DNA of 64,000 nucleotides from Cognatundibacterium rivi (lineage in GTDB: Bacteria > Pseudomonadota > Gammaproteobacteria > Burkholderiales > Burkholderiaceae_D). The notes under the pieces are model-generated. The model saw nothing but the letters and a program-made list of their open reading frames with translations. It had not been told where the DNA came from and did not search any database. Below, piece after piece: positions 17,079-26,368 of this stretch (within the stretch, counting starts at the first letter, position 1; every line of letters begins with the position of its first letter). The stretch is from assembly GCF_018139565.1 (NCBI RefSeq), contig NZ_JAGSPK010000004.1:62001-126000 (forward strand), written 5' to 3'. The position numbers were made by a program, and so were the translations under genes.

Positions 17079-19124
17079 TTAAAAGTCGACCTTCAGTTTC
17101 AGTCTGGTTAAGCGACCTGGAAATTCGTTGTCGTGGCGATATTCAAAGTAATGCGCATTCGCAATGTTTTGCACGATCAACGCGAGCTCAGCCTGATTCC
17201 CGGCCATTTTAAATTGATAGGCCAGACGTCCATCAAAACGGCGATTGCCATCGACGTAATAACCACGATTCATGACGGGATTGAAATCGGTAGCATTGAA
17301 TTTTGTCTTTGCTACCTGATAAGCAACCAGGCTGCCTTGCCATTGCTCATTAAATTTATGGCTGATTAACAGGCTGTGGCTGTATTTGGGTAATGAGTCG
17401 CTATAAATAACGCCATTGATGTTGTCACTTTTGACGGTGCCTCCTGATAATCCGTAAATAATACGGGTCGCGTCACCCAGTGGCGCTTTGACTTGCAACT
17501 CGTAGCCACGCATTAATGCGCGACCGGCATTCAGATCGCCGCTGATCGCAGATTTTTCTTTGCGAACGTCGATCAGCTCATTGTAGTCGTCATAAAAAAT
17601 GCGGAAATCGATATCGGCTTTGGCGATTTTCCCCATGTAGCCAATTTCTGTTGATTGGACGCGTTCCGTTTGCAGTGGTGGCAAGCTGGGGTACATATCT
17701 GCACCGCGCCAGTAGCTCTCATAGACCTTTTCATACACCGATGGTGAACGGGTTGCGCGTGAATGACTGATTCTGAATGTGTGATCAGGAGAAACATGCC
17801 AGTTGAGTGCAATCCTTGGTGTGACGTCGCTACCGGTGTAGGTATTGTGTTCCGCCATCGCCCCGGCATTCAACACCAGATCTGGACGGACTCGCCATTC
17901 CAGATTGCCGAATAATCTTTGCAGATGGTAAGGAAAATCACCGTAAAGGTACTGGTTGTCACCGACCCCCAGATAGTACGGTGCATAGGTATTGTCGTAC
18001 CGTACACTGCCGCCCCACACCAGACGGGTATTTTTAAACGGTGAAAAGGTGTGTTGCGCTTCCAGATCAAAACGGCTGAATCTCGCGTCACCATCACTGA
18101 TGCCATCAGAATCGATCAGCCTGGCGTTGACTCTTTCCTGCGTATGAAACGCTTTCAGGCTTAGCTCTCCGCCCGATTCCAGCGCGCGGCGCCAGTAGAG
18201 CATTTCAAAATGATTTTCTGCCCGGCGCGTGACGGCTGCGACGTTGTCGTATTCACCAACTTCGCGCGGGCCGCCATTGTAGCCAAACTGAAATTCCAGC
18301 GTGTCGCTGGCGTTGATCTGGTAATCCGTACGCAGATTGAAAATCTGCATCGTTTTATTATCGTATTTATTCAGTGTCCAGAATTTATCCTGAGAGGTCG
18401 GATGCTGGATAAATGCGTTTTCCCCGTCATCCTTGCGTATGCTCGCAGTCAACCGGTAGCTGAGATCACCACTTTTTGCGCCATAGCGAAATACGCCTTC
18501 TGAGCGGCTGTTGCCATACGAAAATGAAGCCGACGCACCGCGGGATTCCGCCGCATGCAGGGTAATGATATTGATGACACCGAGATAAGAATTTGCGCCA
18601 TAGCTCGCTGAATCCGGGCCGCGTATCACTTCTATGCGTTCAATATCAGCCAGAACTATCGGCAAATCGCTCCAGTTAACCCCGCCAAACAAGCCTGAGT
18701 AGACCGAGCGGCCATCAATCAGCACTTGCATGCGATCAGATGTCGTTGTTGTCACCATGCCGTGATAGGCAACGGTGCTGTCTGCAGAGAAATACGGATC
18801 AGCATGGTAGGCCACATACATGCCAGGAACCAGCCGGAAGATTTCGGACAGATCCCAGGCACCGGAATCTTTGATCATTTGCTTATCAATGACGGTGACC
18901 GCCGCCGGAGCTTCGTTGATGGGCTGAGATAAGCGTGATGCGGACAATACGACGGGAATATCATCCAGAAAAATCGACTCCCCTCGTTCTGCCGATTCCT
19001 CCAAAAATGCGGCGTGCGCGTTCAGGTAAGGAAAAAATAGCAATACAGCAAATAAATGACTGTATTTGCGGCTTGATACGCGGCGCGAAAATACAGCATC
19101 TGGCATGCTAAAAACAGTTGGCAA
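17079..19124 (-). CDS. TonB-dependent outer-membrane receptor
   Basis: This 681-residue protein has a signal peptide ending NAHA near residue 38. A plug domain follows (PVVLSASRLSQPINEAPAAV, DRMQVLIDGRSVYSGLFGGV, IERIEVIRGPDSASYGANS, GVINIITL), then a 22-strand-type barrel ending in LKLKVDF with a terminal Phe. Barrel text such as HTFRISHSRATRSPSVYEKV is typical of the cobalamin/siderophore receptor group. It should take up or sense a ligand using TonB energy. It is the first gene of a tight three-gene minus-strand operon with a periplasmic binding protein and a diguanylate cyclase, which suggests signalling rather than simple nutrition. I see no FecR/sigma pair and no Fur box. Confidence 0.9.
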   Translation of the reverse strand: MPTVFSMPDAVFSRRVSSRKYSHLFAVLLFFPYLNAHAAFLEESAERGESIFLDDIPVVLSASRLSQPINEAPAAVTVIDKQMIKDSGAWDLSEIFRLVPGMYVAYHADPYFSADSTVAYHGMVTTTTSDRMQVLIDGRSVYSGLFGGVNWSDLPIVLADIERIEVIRGPDSASYGANSYLGVINIITLHAAESRGASASFSYGNSRSEGVFRYGAKSGDLSYRLTASIRKDDGENAFIQHPTSQDKFWTLNKYDNKTMQIFNLRTDYQINASDTLEFQFGYNGGPREVGEYDNVAAVTRRAENHFEMLYWRRALESGGELSLKAFHTQERVNARLIDSDGISDGDARFSRFDLEAQHTFSPFKNTRLVWGGSVRYDNTYAPYYLGVGDNQYLYGDFPYHLQRLFGNLEWRVRPDLVLNAGAMAEHNTYTGSDVTPRIALNWHVSPDHTFRISHSRATRSPSVYEKVYESYWRGADMYPSLPPLQTERVQSTEIGYMGKIAKADIDFRIFYDDYNELIDVRKEKSAISGDLNAGRALMRGYELQVKAPLGDATRIIYGLSGGTVKSDNINGVIYSDSLPKYSHSLLISHKFNEQWQGSLVAYQVAKTKFNATDFNPVMNRGYYVDGNRRFDGRLAYQFKMAGNQAELALIVQNIANAHYFEYRHDNEFPGRLTRLKLKVDF

Positions 19125-19336
19125 AATAGGCTCCGGAAGGCGTCAATACTTGGTTTGAGCTTAACACAGCACTTACGCGCCGCTGTCGTGCCAATGCAAC
19201 TTTGCGGATAATCTGCCGGGGATTTTTCTTAAAACTCAGCGAGGGTCTTTCTTGCTGGAAAAATTCTTTGCTTCTTCGACAAAAGAGTGTCTGATCGGAT
19301 AAGGTTTCGTCATAGTCATCAGTATCCTGATCCTTA

Positions 19337-19366
19337 TATGTCGTACGTAAATATGTCGTGCGTAAA
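19337..19366 (+). repeat. two adjacent 15-bp direct repeats upstream of dnaE
   Basis: The unit TATGTCGTACGTAAA is followed immediately by TATGTCGTGCGTAAA, with one mismatch. The pair ends about 27 bp before the putative -10 element of dnaE. It could be an activator or repressor site, or a recent slippage duplication. Confidence 0.6.
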
Positions 19367-19392
19367 GTTGATGTACAGAACTGGGCTCGCGG

Positions 19393-19398
19393 TAGAAT
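19393..19398 (+). promoter_or_regulatory. candidate -10 element of dnaE, implying a very short or absent leader
   Basis: A TAGAAT hexamer ends 6 bases before the dnaE ATG at 19405. A TTGATG lies upstream with a long 19-bp spacer. No Shine-Dalgarno at useful distance exists, since GCGGG directly abuts the ATG. If this hexamer is used, transcription would begin at or next to the start codon. Confidence 0.35.
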
Positions 19399-19404
19399 AG
19401 CGGG

Positions 19405-22400
19405 ATGACTACAGAATTAACACTTTCTCCAGAAGCGAACGCTCAAGCAACATCCGCTGCGCCTTCCGATCCAAAATTTGTCCATTTACGTATCCACTCT
19501 GAATATTCGATTGTGGATGGTCTGGTACGTATTGATGACGTGATTAAGGCCGCAGCCAAAGACATGCAGCCAGCAATGGCGATTACTGATCTGGCAAATC
19601 TATTTGCCATGGTTAAATTTTATAAGGCAGCCCGGGGCAAGGGGATTAAACCGATTGCCGGTTGTGATGCCTGGATTACCAATGAAACCGATCGTGAAAA
19701 ACCATCACGTTTGATGTTACTGGTCAAAAATCGCAAGGGTTATTTGCAACTTTGTGAATTGTTAGCGCAAGCCTGGCTGACGAATCAATATAAAGGTCGG
19801 GCCGAGATACGCTTTGAATGGTTGCAGAAATTGCATGAGCAGGGCGAAGGCGGTGGCTTGATCGCCTTGTCCGGTGCGCATTTTGGCGATGTCGGCGTGG
19901 CGATTGATAATGGCAATCTGGCATTGGCAGAAGAGCATGCGCGCCGTTGGGAAAGTATTTTTCCTGACCATTTCTATATCGAAATACAACGTGCAGGCCA
20001 GGCCAACATGGAAAATCATGTGCGGCATGCGGTAGCGCTGGCAAAGAAATTACGCCTGCCGGTAGTGGCGACGCATCCGGTGCAATTTCTGAGTAAAGAT
20101 GATTACATGGCGCACGAAGCGCGGGTCTGTATCTCGGAAGGTGACATGCTCGCGAATGGTAAGCGTGTGCGTCGCTTCAACGACCAGCAATGCTTTAAGA
20201 CGCAGGCAGAAATGCAGGCGTTGTTTGCCGATATGCCGGCGGTTTTGCAAAATTCCGTAGAAATTGCCAAACGCTGCAACCTGACGCTGGAACTCGGTAA
20301 ACCTAAATTGCCCGATTTCCCTACCCCTGATGGTATGGATATTAATGAGTTTCTGGTGCATGAGGCGAAGCGCGGGCTGGAATTCCGCCTTCAGCATCTG
20401 TTTCCAAATGAAGAAAAACGCGAGAAAGAGCGCGCCCGTTATGAAGCCCGCCTGAAGTTTGAGACCGATACCATCGTCAAGATGGGTTTTCCAGGCTACT
20501 TCCTGATCGTTGCCGACTTTATTCAATGGGCAAAAAATAATGGCGTCCCCGTCGGCCCGGGCCGTGGTTCCGGTGCCGGTTCACTGGTTGCATATTCACT
20601 GCTGATTACCGATCTTGATCCTTTGCAGTACAACCTGCTGTTCGAACGTTTCTTGAATCCAGAACGCGTTTCTATGCCCGACTTTGATATTGACTTCTGT
20701 CAGGAAGGTCGTGACCGCGTCATTCAATACGTGAAAGACCGTTACGGCAAAGAAGCGGTGTCGCAGATCGCTACCTTCGGAACGATGGCGGCCAAAGGTG
20801 CGATTCGTGACGTGGGGCGTGTACTCGATTTCGGCTATATGTTTTGCGATGGCGTGTCTAAACTGATTCCGTTCAAGCCGGGTAAGCAGGTGACGATTGC
20901 GGAAGCGATCATCGAAGAACCTTTGCTGGCCGAGCGGCAGGAAAACGAAGAAGAAGTGAAGACTCTGCTCGATCTGGCGCAGCAAGTTGAAGGTATTACC
21001 CGCAATATCGGTATGCATGCCGGTGGTGTGTTGATTGCGCCAGGCAAGCTGACGGATTTTTGCCCGCTTTACACGCAGGGCGGGGATTCCGGCGTGGTGT
21101 CGCAATACGATAAAGATGACGTCGAAGCCGTTGGCTTGGTGAAGTTCGACTTTTTGGGTTTGACAACACTGACGATTCTTGATCGGGCGGTGCGCTATAT
21201 CAAAATGCTGGATCCTTCGATGGCGGATTTTGATCTGGCGAAATTGCCGCTGGATGACAGAGCATCGTATGAATTACTGACCAAAGCGAAAACCGTCGCT
21301 GTGTTCCAGCTGGAAAGTCGCGGCATGCAAGGCATGTTGAAAGATGCGCGGCCTGATCGCTTTGAAGACATTATCGCGCTGGTGGCGCTGTATCGCCCGG
21401 GTCCTATGGACTTGATTCCTGACTTCTGTAAGCGTAAGCACGGCGAGAAATTTGATTATCCCGATCCGCGTACTGAGGGCATTTTGTCCGAAACCTACGG
21501 CATCATGGTGTATCAGGAGCAGGTGATGCAGATGGCGCAGGTGGTAGGTGGTTATTCACTCGGCGGTGCGGATTTGCTGCGTCGTGCGATGGGTAAGAAA
21601 AAAGCCGAAGAGATGGCAGAACATCGCCAGATTTTCCGCGACGGCGCAGCCAAAGACGGTTTGCCACAAGAAAAAGCCGACGAGATTTTCGACTTGATGG
21701 AAAAATTCGCGGGCTATGGTTTTAATAAATCCCATGCTGCCGCGTACGCGCTGTTGTCGTATCACACTGCTTACCTGAAAGCCCATCACCCAGCCGCGTT
21801 TATGGCCGCCAATATGTCGCTGGCGATGGACGATACCGACAAGGTAAAAATCTTAGTCGAAGACGCGATGGATATCTGCAAGCTGAAAATGCTGCCACCG
21901 GATATCAATCAATCGGATTACCGTTTTATGCCAGTCGGTGAACCCGGCAAGAAAGCGACGCAGATACGTTACGGCATGGGCGCGGTTAAAGGCTCGGGGC
22001 AAAATGCGATAGAAAATATCATGGCGGTACGCGCTGCCGATGGTCCTTTCAAAGATTTGTTTGATTTCTGTAAGCGGGTCGATAAACGTCAGGTGAATCG
22101 CCGCACGATAGAGTCATTGATTCGCGCCGGTGCAATGGATTGTCTGGGAAAAGACCGAGCCGTGTTGTTAGCGACGGTATCACTGGCGATAGAGGCCGCG
22201 GATCAGGCAGAGGCTGCGGCAAATCAGGTCAGCCTGTTCGGTGACGATGACGATCTGATTCCACCGCCGGACTACATTGATGTTCCTGTATGGTCTGACA
22301 AAAAACGTTTGACAGAAGAAAAGCTGGCGCTGGGATTTTATTTGTCCGGTCATTTGTTTGATTCGTATGCACCGGAAGTGCGTCAGTTTATTAAGACGAC

Positions 22401-22923
22401 GTTAGCGAAAGTAGAGCCTTCGCGTGACTTACGCCTGATCTGCGGCATCATTACCGGTGTCCGCACGCAAATGACGCAACGTGGCAAGTTGCTGATTGTG
22501 ACGCTGGATGACAGTACGGCTGTGGTCGAAGTCACCGTTTATAGCGAGATCATGGAAGAGTTCAAATCCTTGTTTAAGGAAGATGAATTTCTGGCGGTGC
22601 TGGGCAAAGTTTCTGAGGACCGTTTCTCGGGAGGCTTGCGGATTTCGGCAGAAAAAGTTATGGATATCGGTCGGGCAAGGGTGCAGTTTTCTCAAGGCTT
22701 ACGTCTGACATTACAAGCCAGTACCGATACCAAAAAACTGCAGGAATTGCTGAAGCCGCATCTGAATGCGGATGGTTGCCCTGTATTGATCAGCTATCAG
22801 AATGCGGAGGCGAGTGCCGAATTGTATTTATCGGACCAGTGGCGCGTGAATCCTGATGATCATTTACGTCTGAGTCTGGGTGAATGGTTGTCTCCGAAAA
22901 ATGTCACGATCGAATACGCCTGA
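19405..22923 (+). CDS. dnaE: DNA polymerase III alpha subunit
   Basis: This 1172-residue replicative polymerase catalyses leading- and lagging-strand synthesis within the holoenzyme. An N-terminal PHP domain opens with FVHLRIHSEYSIVDG near residue 25. The palm carries GPGRGSGAGS and the catalytic aspartates in PDFDIDF (about 424-430). Further on are MGKKKAEEMAEHR and GFNKSHAAAYALLSYHTAYLK, then an OB-fold (LICGIITGVRTQMTQRGK) and a C-terminal tau/beta-binding region. An internal QVSLFGDDDD stretch fits the beta-clamp-binding motif (QxxLF). Length matches E. coli DnaE (1160). The start is set by the N-terminus; it lacks a usable Shine-Dalgarno. Confidence 0.98.
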   Translation: MTTELTLSPEANAQATSAAPSDPKFVHLRIHSEYSIVDGLVRIDDVIKAAAKDMQPAMAITDLANLFAMVKFYKAARGKGIKPIAGCDAWITNETDREKPSRLMLLVKNRKGYLQLCELLAQAWLTNQYKGRAEIRFEWLQKLHEQGEGGGLIALSGAHFGDVGVAIDNGNLALAEEHARRWESIFPDHFYIEIQRAGQANMENHVRHAVALAKKLRLPVVATHPVQFLSKDDYMAHEARVCISEGDMLANGKRVRRFNDQQCFKTQAEMQALFADMPAVLQNSVEIAKRCNLTLELGKPKLPDFPTPDGMDINEFLVHEAKRGLEFRLQHLFPNEEKREKERARYEARLKFETDTIVKMGFPGYFLIVADFIQWAKNNGVPVGPGRGSGAGSLVAYSLLITDLDPLQYNLLFERFLNPERVSMPDFDIDFCQEGRDRVIQYVKDRYGKEAVSQIATFGTMAAKGAIRDVGRVLDFGYMFCDGVSKLIPFKPGKQVTIAEAIIEEPLLAERQENEEEVKTLLDLAQQVEGITRNIGMHAGGVLIAPGKLTDFCPLYTQGGDSGVVSQYDKDDVEAVGLVKFDFLGLTTLTILDRAVRYIKMLDPSMADFDLAKLPLDDRASYELLTKAKTVAVFQLESRGMQGMLKDARPDRFEDIIALVALYRPGPMDLIPDFCKRKHGEKFDYPDPRTEGILSETYGIMVYQEQVMQMAQVVGGYSLGGADLLRRAMGKKKAEEMAEHRQIFRDGAAKDGLPQEKADEIFDLMEKFAGYGFNKSHAAAYALLSYHTAYLKAHHPAAFMAANMSLAMDDTDKVKILVEDAMDICKLKMLPPDINQSDYRFMPVGEPGKKATQIRYGMGAVKGSGQNAIENIMAVRAADGPFKDLFDFCKRVDKRQVNRRTIESLIRAGAMDCLGKDRAVLLATVSLAIEAADQAEAAANQVSLFGDDDDLIPPPDYIDVPVWSDKKRLTEEKLALGFYLSGHLFDSYAPEVRQFIKTTLAKVEPSRDLRLICGIITGVRTQMTQRGKLLIVTLDDSTAVVEVTVYSEIMEEFKSLFKEDEFLAVLGKVSEDRFSGGLRISAEKVMDIGRARVQFSQGLRLTLQASTDTKKLQELLKPHLNADGCPVLISYQNAEASAELYLSDQWRVNPDDHLRLSLGEWLSPKNVTIEYA

Positions 22924-22927
22924 TTTC

Positions 22928-24286
22928 ATGCCCACTGATACTCTCCTTGCCGCCGATGCCAATGTCGTTTCAGCCGCACATTTGAGCGTACCGTTGAAAC
23001 GACACTGGCGTCAGCGATTACCTGAACAGATACTGATGTGTCTGCCGCTGACCCTGTTTTTTCCGGTCGGTGTGATGTATGCCGGTATCTTTTTTTTCTA
23101 TCTTGCGCTGATCCTGTCGGGGCAAGCATCCCGCAAGCTGGATAACATCCGGCAGAACCCGCTGTTAATGCCGGTGCTGCTGCTGACGGCAGTCAGTATC
23201 GTCATCGCGCTGACGCAGCAGCGACCGCCTGAGATGGAAAAAGAGTTCTGGCCCGCGCTGATGCATTACCAGACTTATCTGTTGCTGCTGCCGTTTCTGG
23301 CGCTCGATGCGGGAGAATGGCAGCGTAAAGCAGTCTCTGTGTTTTTCGTTGGTGCCGTGATCGCTTCCACCTTATTTGTTGTGAATTTCTTTCATGTCTT
23401 GCCGGATAACACGCTGTTCCACAGCTATGTTTTGTATCAGGGTAATAAATCCATTTTGCTCGGCGTCTTGTTAGCGATTGCTGCAGGCTGGATGTTGCAT
23501 GAATTGCGTTTGCGAAAAAATCATTATCTGTTGCGTATTCTGGCGTTGCTGTATGTGGTGGCGGCCTTGGTGTTGCTGTCAAAGACGCGCACTGCGAGCC
23601 TGATGTTTGTCCTGATGTGCGGTCTGATTTTGTTACGCAATCTGCGATGGAATTTACGTAGCCTGTTGTTGCCGTTGGTGTTGTTAATCGCCATCGCAGC
23701 TTGCTTGAAATATGTCGCAGACTTGCCGCGTCCGGCGAGTTGCGTTGTGAGTCAGGTGCAACTGCCACCGTGGGATATCGCCAAATTACGCGCCGTTTGC
23801 ACAATCCAACAGGCGAACGATTTTGCGCATGGAAAAAAATCCTCCGATGATGACGGCATGCGTGCTGAAATTTACCGGATTACCGCAGGCATGATTGCGG
23901 AAAAACCGTGGAGTGGACATGGTATTGCATCGTGGATGCCGAATTACCGACAGCGCTCACAAGGTTTGAGCAGTAACGGTATGACGACGCCGCATAATGA
24001 CTACTTGCTGTATGCAACAGAGTTAGGCATGGCGGGCGTTGCGGTCTTGCTGTGGATCTGGTTCAGTCAGTTCAGAATTGCCAGGAGAATGGCGCTCAGT
24101 AAAGATAATTCAATCAAAGACAAAGCTATGCTGCTGAGCATGTTAACCTTGGCGATGATGACAGGGGCGATGTTCAATGCGATTTTGCGCGACGCGGTTT
24201 TCGGTCTGGCATTCATGATTCTGCTGGCGATTCCACTTGCCGGTGTGCGCCAGACTATGCTCAGAGAACAAGCGAATCAGGCCTGA
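22928..24286 (+). CDS. O-antigen ligase/polymerase-like membrane protein (Wzy/WaaL superfamily)
   Basis: From the ATG at 22928, five bases after the dnaE stop, the protein has 452 residues and 10-12 membrane helices. The N-terminal part has paired hydrophobic segments (MYAGIFFFYLALILSG, LLMPVLLLTAVSIVIA). The long periplasmic loop between residues ~265 and 340 ends with HGIASWMPNYRQR and MTTPHNDYLLYATELG. PHNxYL is a hallmark of the Wzy_C/O-antigen ligase family, where the conserved His takes part in glycan transfer from undecaprenyl phosphate. It sits ahead of msbA and waaF, which supports a role as lipid A-core ligase, but ligase and polymerase cannot be separated from sequence alone. Confidence 0.85.
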   Translation: MPTDTLLAADANVVSAAHLSVPLKRHWRQRLPEQILMCLPLTLFFPVGVMYAGIFFFYLALILSGQASRKLDNIRQNPLLMPVLLLTAVSIVIALTQQRPPEMEKEFWPALMHYQTYLLLLPFLALDAGEWQRKAVSVFFVGAVIASTLFVVNFFHVLPDNTLFHSYVLYQGNKSILLGVLLAIAAGWMLHELRLRKNHYLLRILALLYVVAALVLLSKTRTASLMFVLMCGLILLRNLRWNLRSLLLPLVLLIAIAACLKYVADLPRPASCVVSQVQLPPWDIAKLRAVCTIQQANDFAHGKKSSDDDGMRAEIYRITAGMIAEKPWSGHGIASWMPNYRQRSQGLSSNGMTTPHNDYLLYATELGMAGVAVLLWIWFSQFRIARRMALSKDNSIKDKAMLLSMLTLAMMTGAMFNAILRDAVFGLAFMILLAIPLAGVRQTMLREQANQA

Positions 24287-24465
24287 AGCAAATGGCGCTG
24301 GTTGCGTTGTGTTGTGTAGTGGCGATGAGCTTGAATGCAATGTTGCGCAGGAATAGTTTTTATGGGGAATATTTCAGAATGAAAAAGCAATCCTCTATAT
24401 CTGCTGCGCCTGACAGGGTGAAAATGCCTGAAAACCCGCATAAAATATAAGACATTATAAAAAAT

Positions 24466-26220
24466 ATGAGTTTGATTAATAAAGAAACGATCACAGTATT
24501 TCAGCGGCTATGGATATCGGTACAGGCATATCGCTCACGGATTTTGCTGGCATTGCTGACGATGCTGGGCACGGCGGCGACCGAGGTCATGTTTCCGAAG
24601 GTATTGGGTTATCTGCTCGATCACGGCTTTAAAGGTGAGCAATCGCATCTGGCTTTATGGAAAATTCCGGTCGCAATTATCGGTATTTTTCTGGTACGCG
24701 GATTGTGTACCTTCACGACCAGCTATCTGATGAGCTGGATTTCCACCAAATTGCTCAACGAATTACGTGCCAAAATTTTTGACCGCATACTGAATGTGCC
24801 GGTCAGTTTTTATCAGGCCGAATCCAGTAGCCGTATCATCAACACCATCATGTTTGAAGCGCAGCAGATCGTCGAAATGCTGAAAGTGTCGATGACAACG
24901 CTGTTCCGCGATTCGCTGACGGTGCTGGTGCTGTTGCTGGCCTTATTGTGGCGCAACTGGCAACTGACTATCGTCGCGTTGGTGCTAATTCCGGTGATGG
25001 CGGTGCTGGTGCGCGGCGTCAGCAAGCGCTTGCGTAAGCTGAATCAGAATCAGCTGAGTGTGAACAATGAACTGACGCAAGTGATAGAAGAGGCAACCCG
25101 CGCGAATCAGGTGATCCGCATTTTTGGTGGTCAGCAATACGAGCAACAGCGTTTTGAAGATAAAAATGAAAAACTCCGTGGCTATGCGATGCGTACCACG
25201 GTGGCAGTGGCTTCCACCACGCCGCTGACGCAGCTGGCAGCGGCATTCGCTGTCGCCGTGGTGATTATGATTGCGGTGTCGCAGGCGGCAGCAAACCAGA
25301 CCACGGCCGGTAATTTTGCTGAATTTTTCACACTGATGCTGTTATTGCTGACGCCACTCAAACGTCTGGCGGATTTGAATGGCCCCATGCAGCGCGGGCT
25401 GGCTGCATCTGAATCGGTGTTTGGTCTGATTGATACTCCGCCGGAAACCGATAGTGGCGAAAACCTGGCGGGACGGGCACAAGGCAAGCTGGAATTCGTT
25501 GCAACCAGTTTTGCTTATCCGGGACAAGAGCAGCGCGCCCTGAACAATATCAACCTCAGCATACAGCCGGGCGAAACCATTGCGCTGGTTGGCATGTCAG
25601 GTGGTGGCAAGACTTCGCTGGTGAATCTGGTGCCACGTTTTTATACGCCGGCAGAAGGCGATATTTTGTTGGATGGACGCTCGTTAAGTGCTATTTCGCT
25701 TACCAGTCTGCGCCAGCAAATAGCGATGGTGAGCCAGAATGTGGTGCTGTTCGACGATACCGTCGCCGCCAATATTGCGTATGGCGACCCGCAGCCGGAT
25801 TCAGCCCGCATTGCCGCTGCTGTGCAGGCAGCGCATCTGAACGATGTCGTGCGTGATTTGCCGGATGGTTTGAACACCATGATCGGCGATAACGGTAATC
25901 GCTTATCCGGCGGTCAGCGTCAGCGTCTGGCAATTGCCAGGGCAATTTATAAAGATGCGCCTATCCTGATTCTGGATGAAGCGACTTCTGCACTCGACAG
26001 CGAATCCGAGCGCGCGGTGCAGGAAGCACTAGATGAACTGATGCAAGGGCGGACGACGTTGGTGATTGCACACCGGCTTTCCACAATTGAGCGTGCGAGC
26101 CGGATTGTGGTGCTGGTGGACGGACGGATTGCCGAGACCGGTACGCATACAGAACTGTTGACCAGAGACGGCGTGTATGCAAACCTGTATCGTTTGCAAT
26201 TTGCGGACTCAAGCAAATAG
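24466..26220 (+). CDS. msbA: lipid A/LPS ABC exporter MsbA
   Basis: This 584-residue half-transporter has six membrane helices in residues 1-320 and a cytoplasmic ATPase domain after them. The ATPase has a Walker A variant GMSGGGKTS near 375, Q-loop SQNVVLFDD, signature LSGGQRQRLAIARA near 479, Walker B ILILDEATSALD, and the H-loop IAHRLSTIE. As a homodimer it flips lipid A-core from the inner to the outer leaflet of the inner membrane. Length matches E. coli MsbA (582). It is flanked by the O-antigen ligase-like gene and by waaF. The Walker A has Gly-Gly-Gly in place of the common Gly-Ser-Gly, which should still bind nucleotide. Confidence 0.95.
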   Translation: MSLINKETITVFQRLWISVQAYRSRILLALLTMLGTAATEVMFPKVLGYLLDHGFKGEQSHLALWKIPVAIIGIFLVRGLCTFTTSYLMSWISTKLLNELRAKIFDRILNVPVSFYQAESSSRIINTIMFEAQQIVEMLKVSMTTLFRDSLTVLVLLLALLWRNWQLTIVALVLIPVMAVLVRGVSKRLRKLNQNQLSVNNELTQVIEEATRANQVIRIFGGQQYEQQRFEDKNEKLRGYAMRTTVAVASTTPLTQLAAAFAVAVVIMIAVSQAAANQTTAGNFAEFFTLMLLLLTPLKRLADLNGPMQRGLAASESVFGLIDTPPETDSGENLAGRAQGKLEFVATSFAYPGQEQRALNNINLSIQPGETIALVGMSGGGKTSLVNLVPRFYTPAEGDILLDGRSLSAISLTSLRQQIAMVSQNVVLFDDTVAANIAYGDPQPDSARIAAAVQAAHLNDVVRDLPDGLNTMIGDNGNRLSGGQRQRLAIARAIYKDAPILILDEATSALDSESERAVQEALDELMQGRTTLVIAHRLSTIERASRIVVLVDGRIAETGTHTELLTRDGVYANLYRLQFADSSK

Positions 26221-26368
26221 CACGGTTGCTGCATCGGCATGCTGATCGCCTGATGGTATTGGCGTATTGCTGGCATCAGTTTTGCGTAAAGCCGATCAGA
26301 CTATGTACTATGCTGCATAAATTTTTAAATCCGGATGATGGGCTCTTTTTCATGGAACAAGTAGCACG

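Noticed and set aside
24292-24450. 52-codon frame just after the O-antigen ligase-like gene, with a hydrophobic start
   Set aside because: It begins 5 bp after the upstream stop and could be a small membrane protein, but the ribosome binding site is poor, the hydrophobic part is short and the second half looks random.
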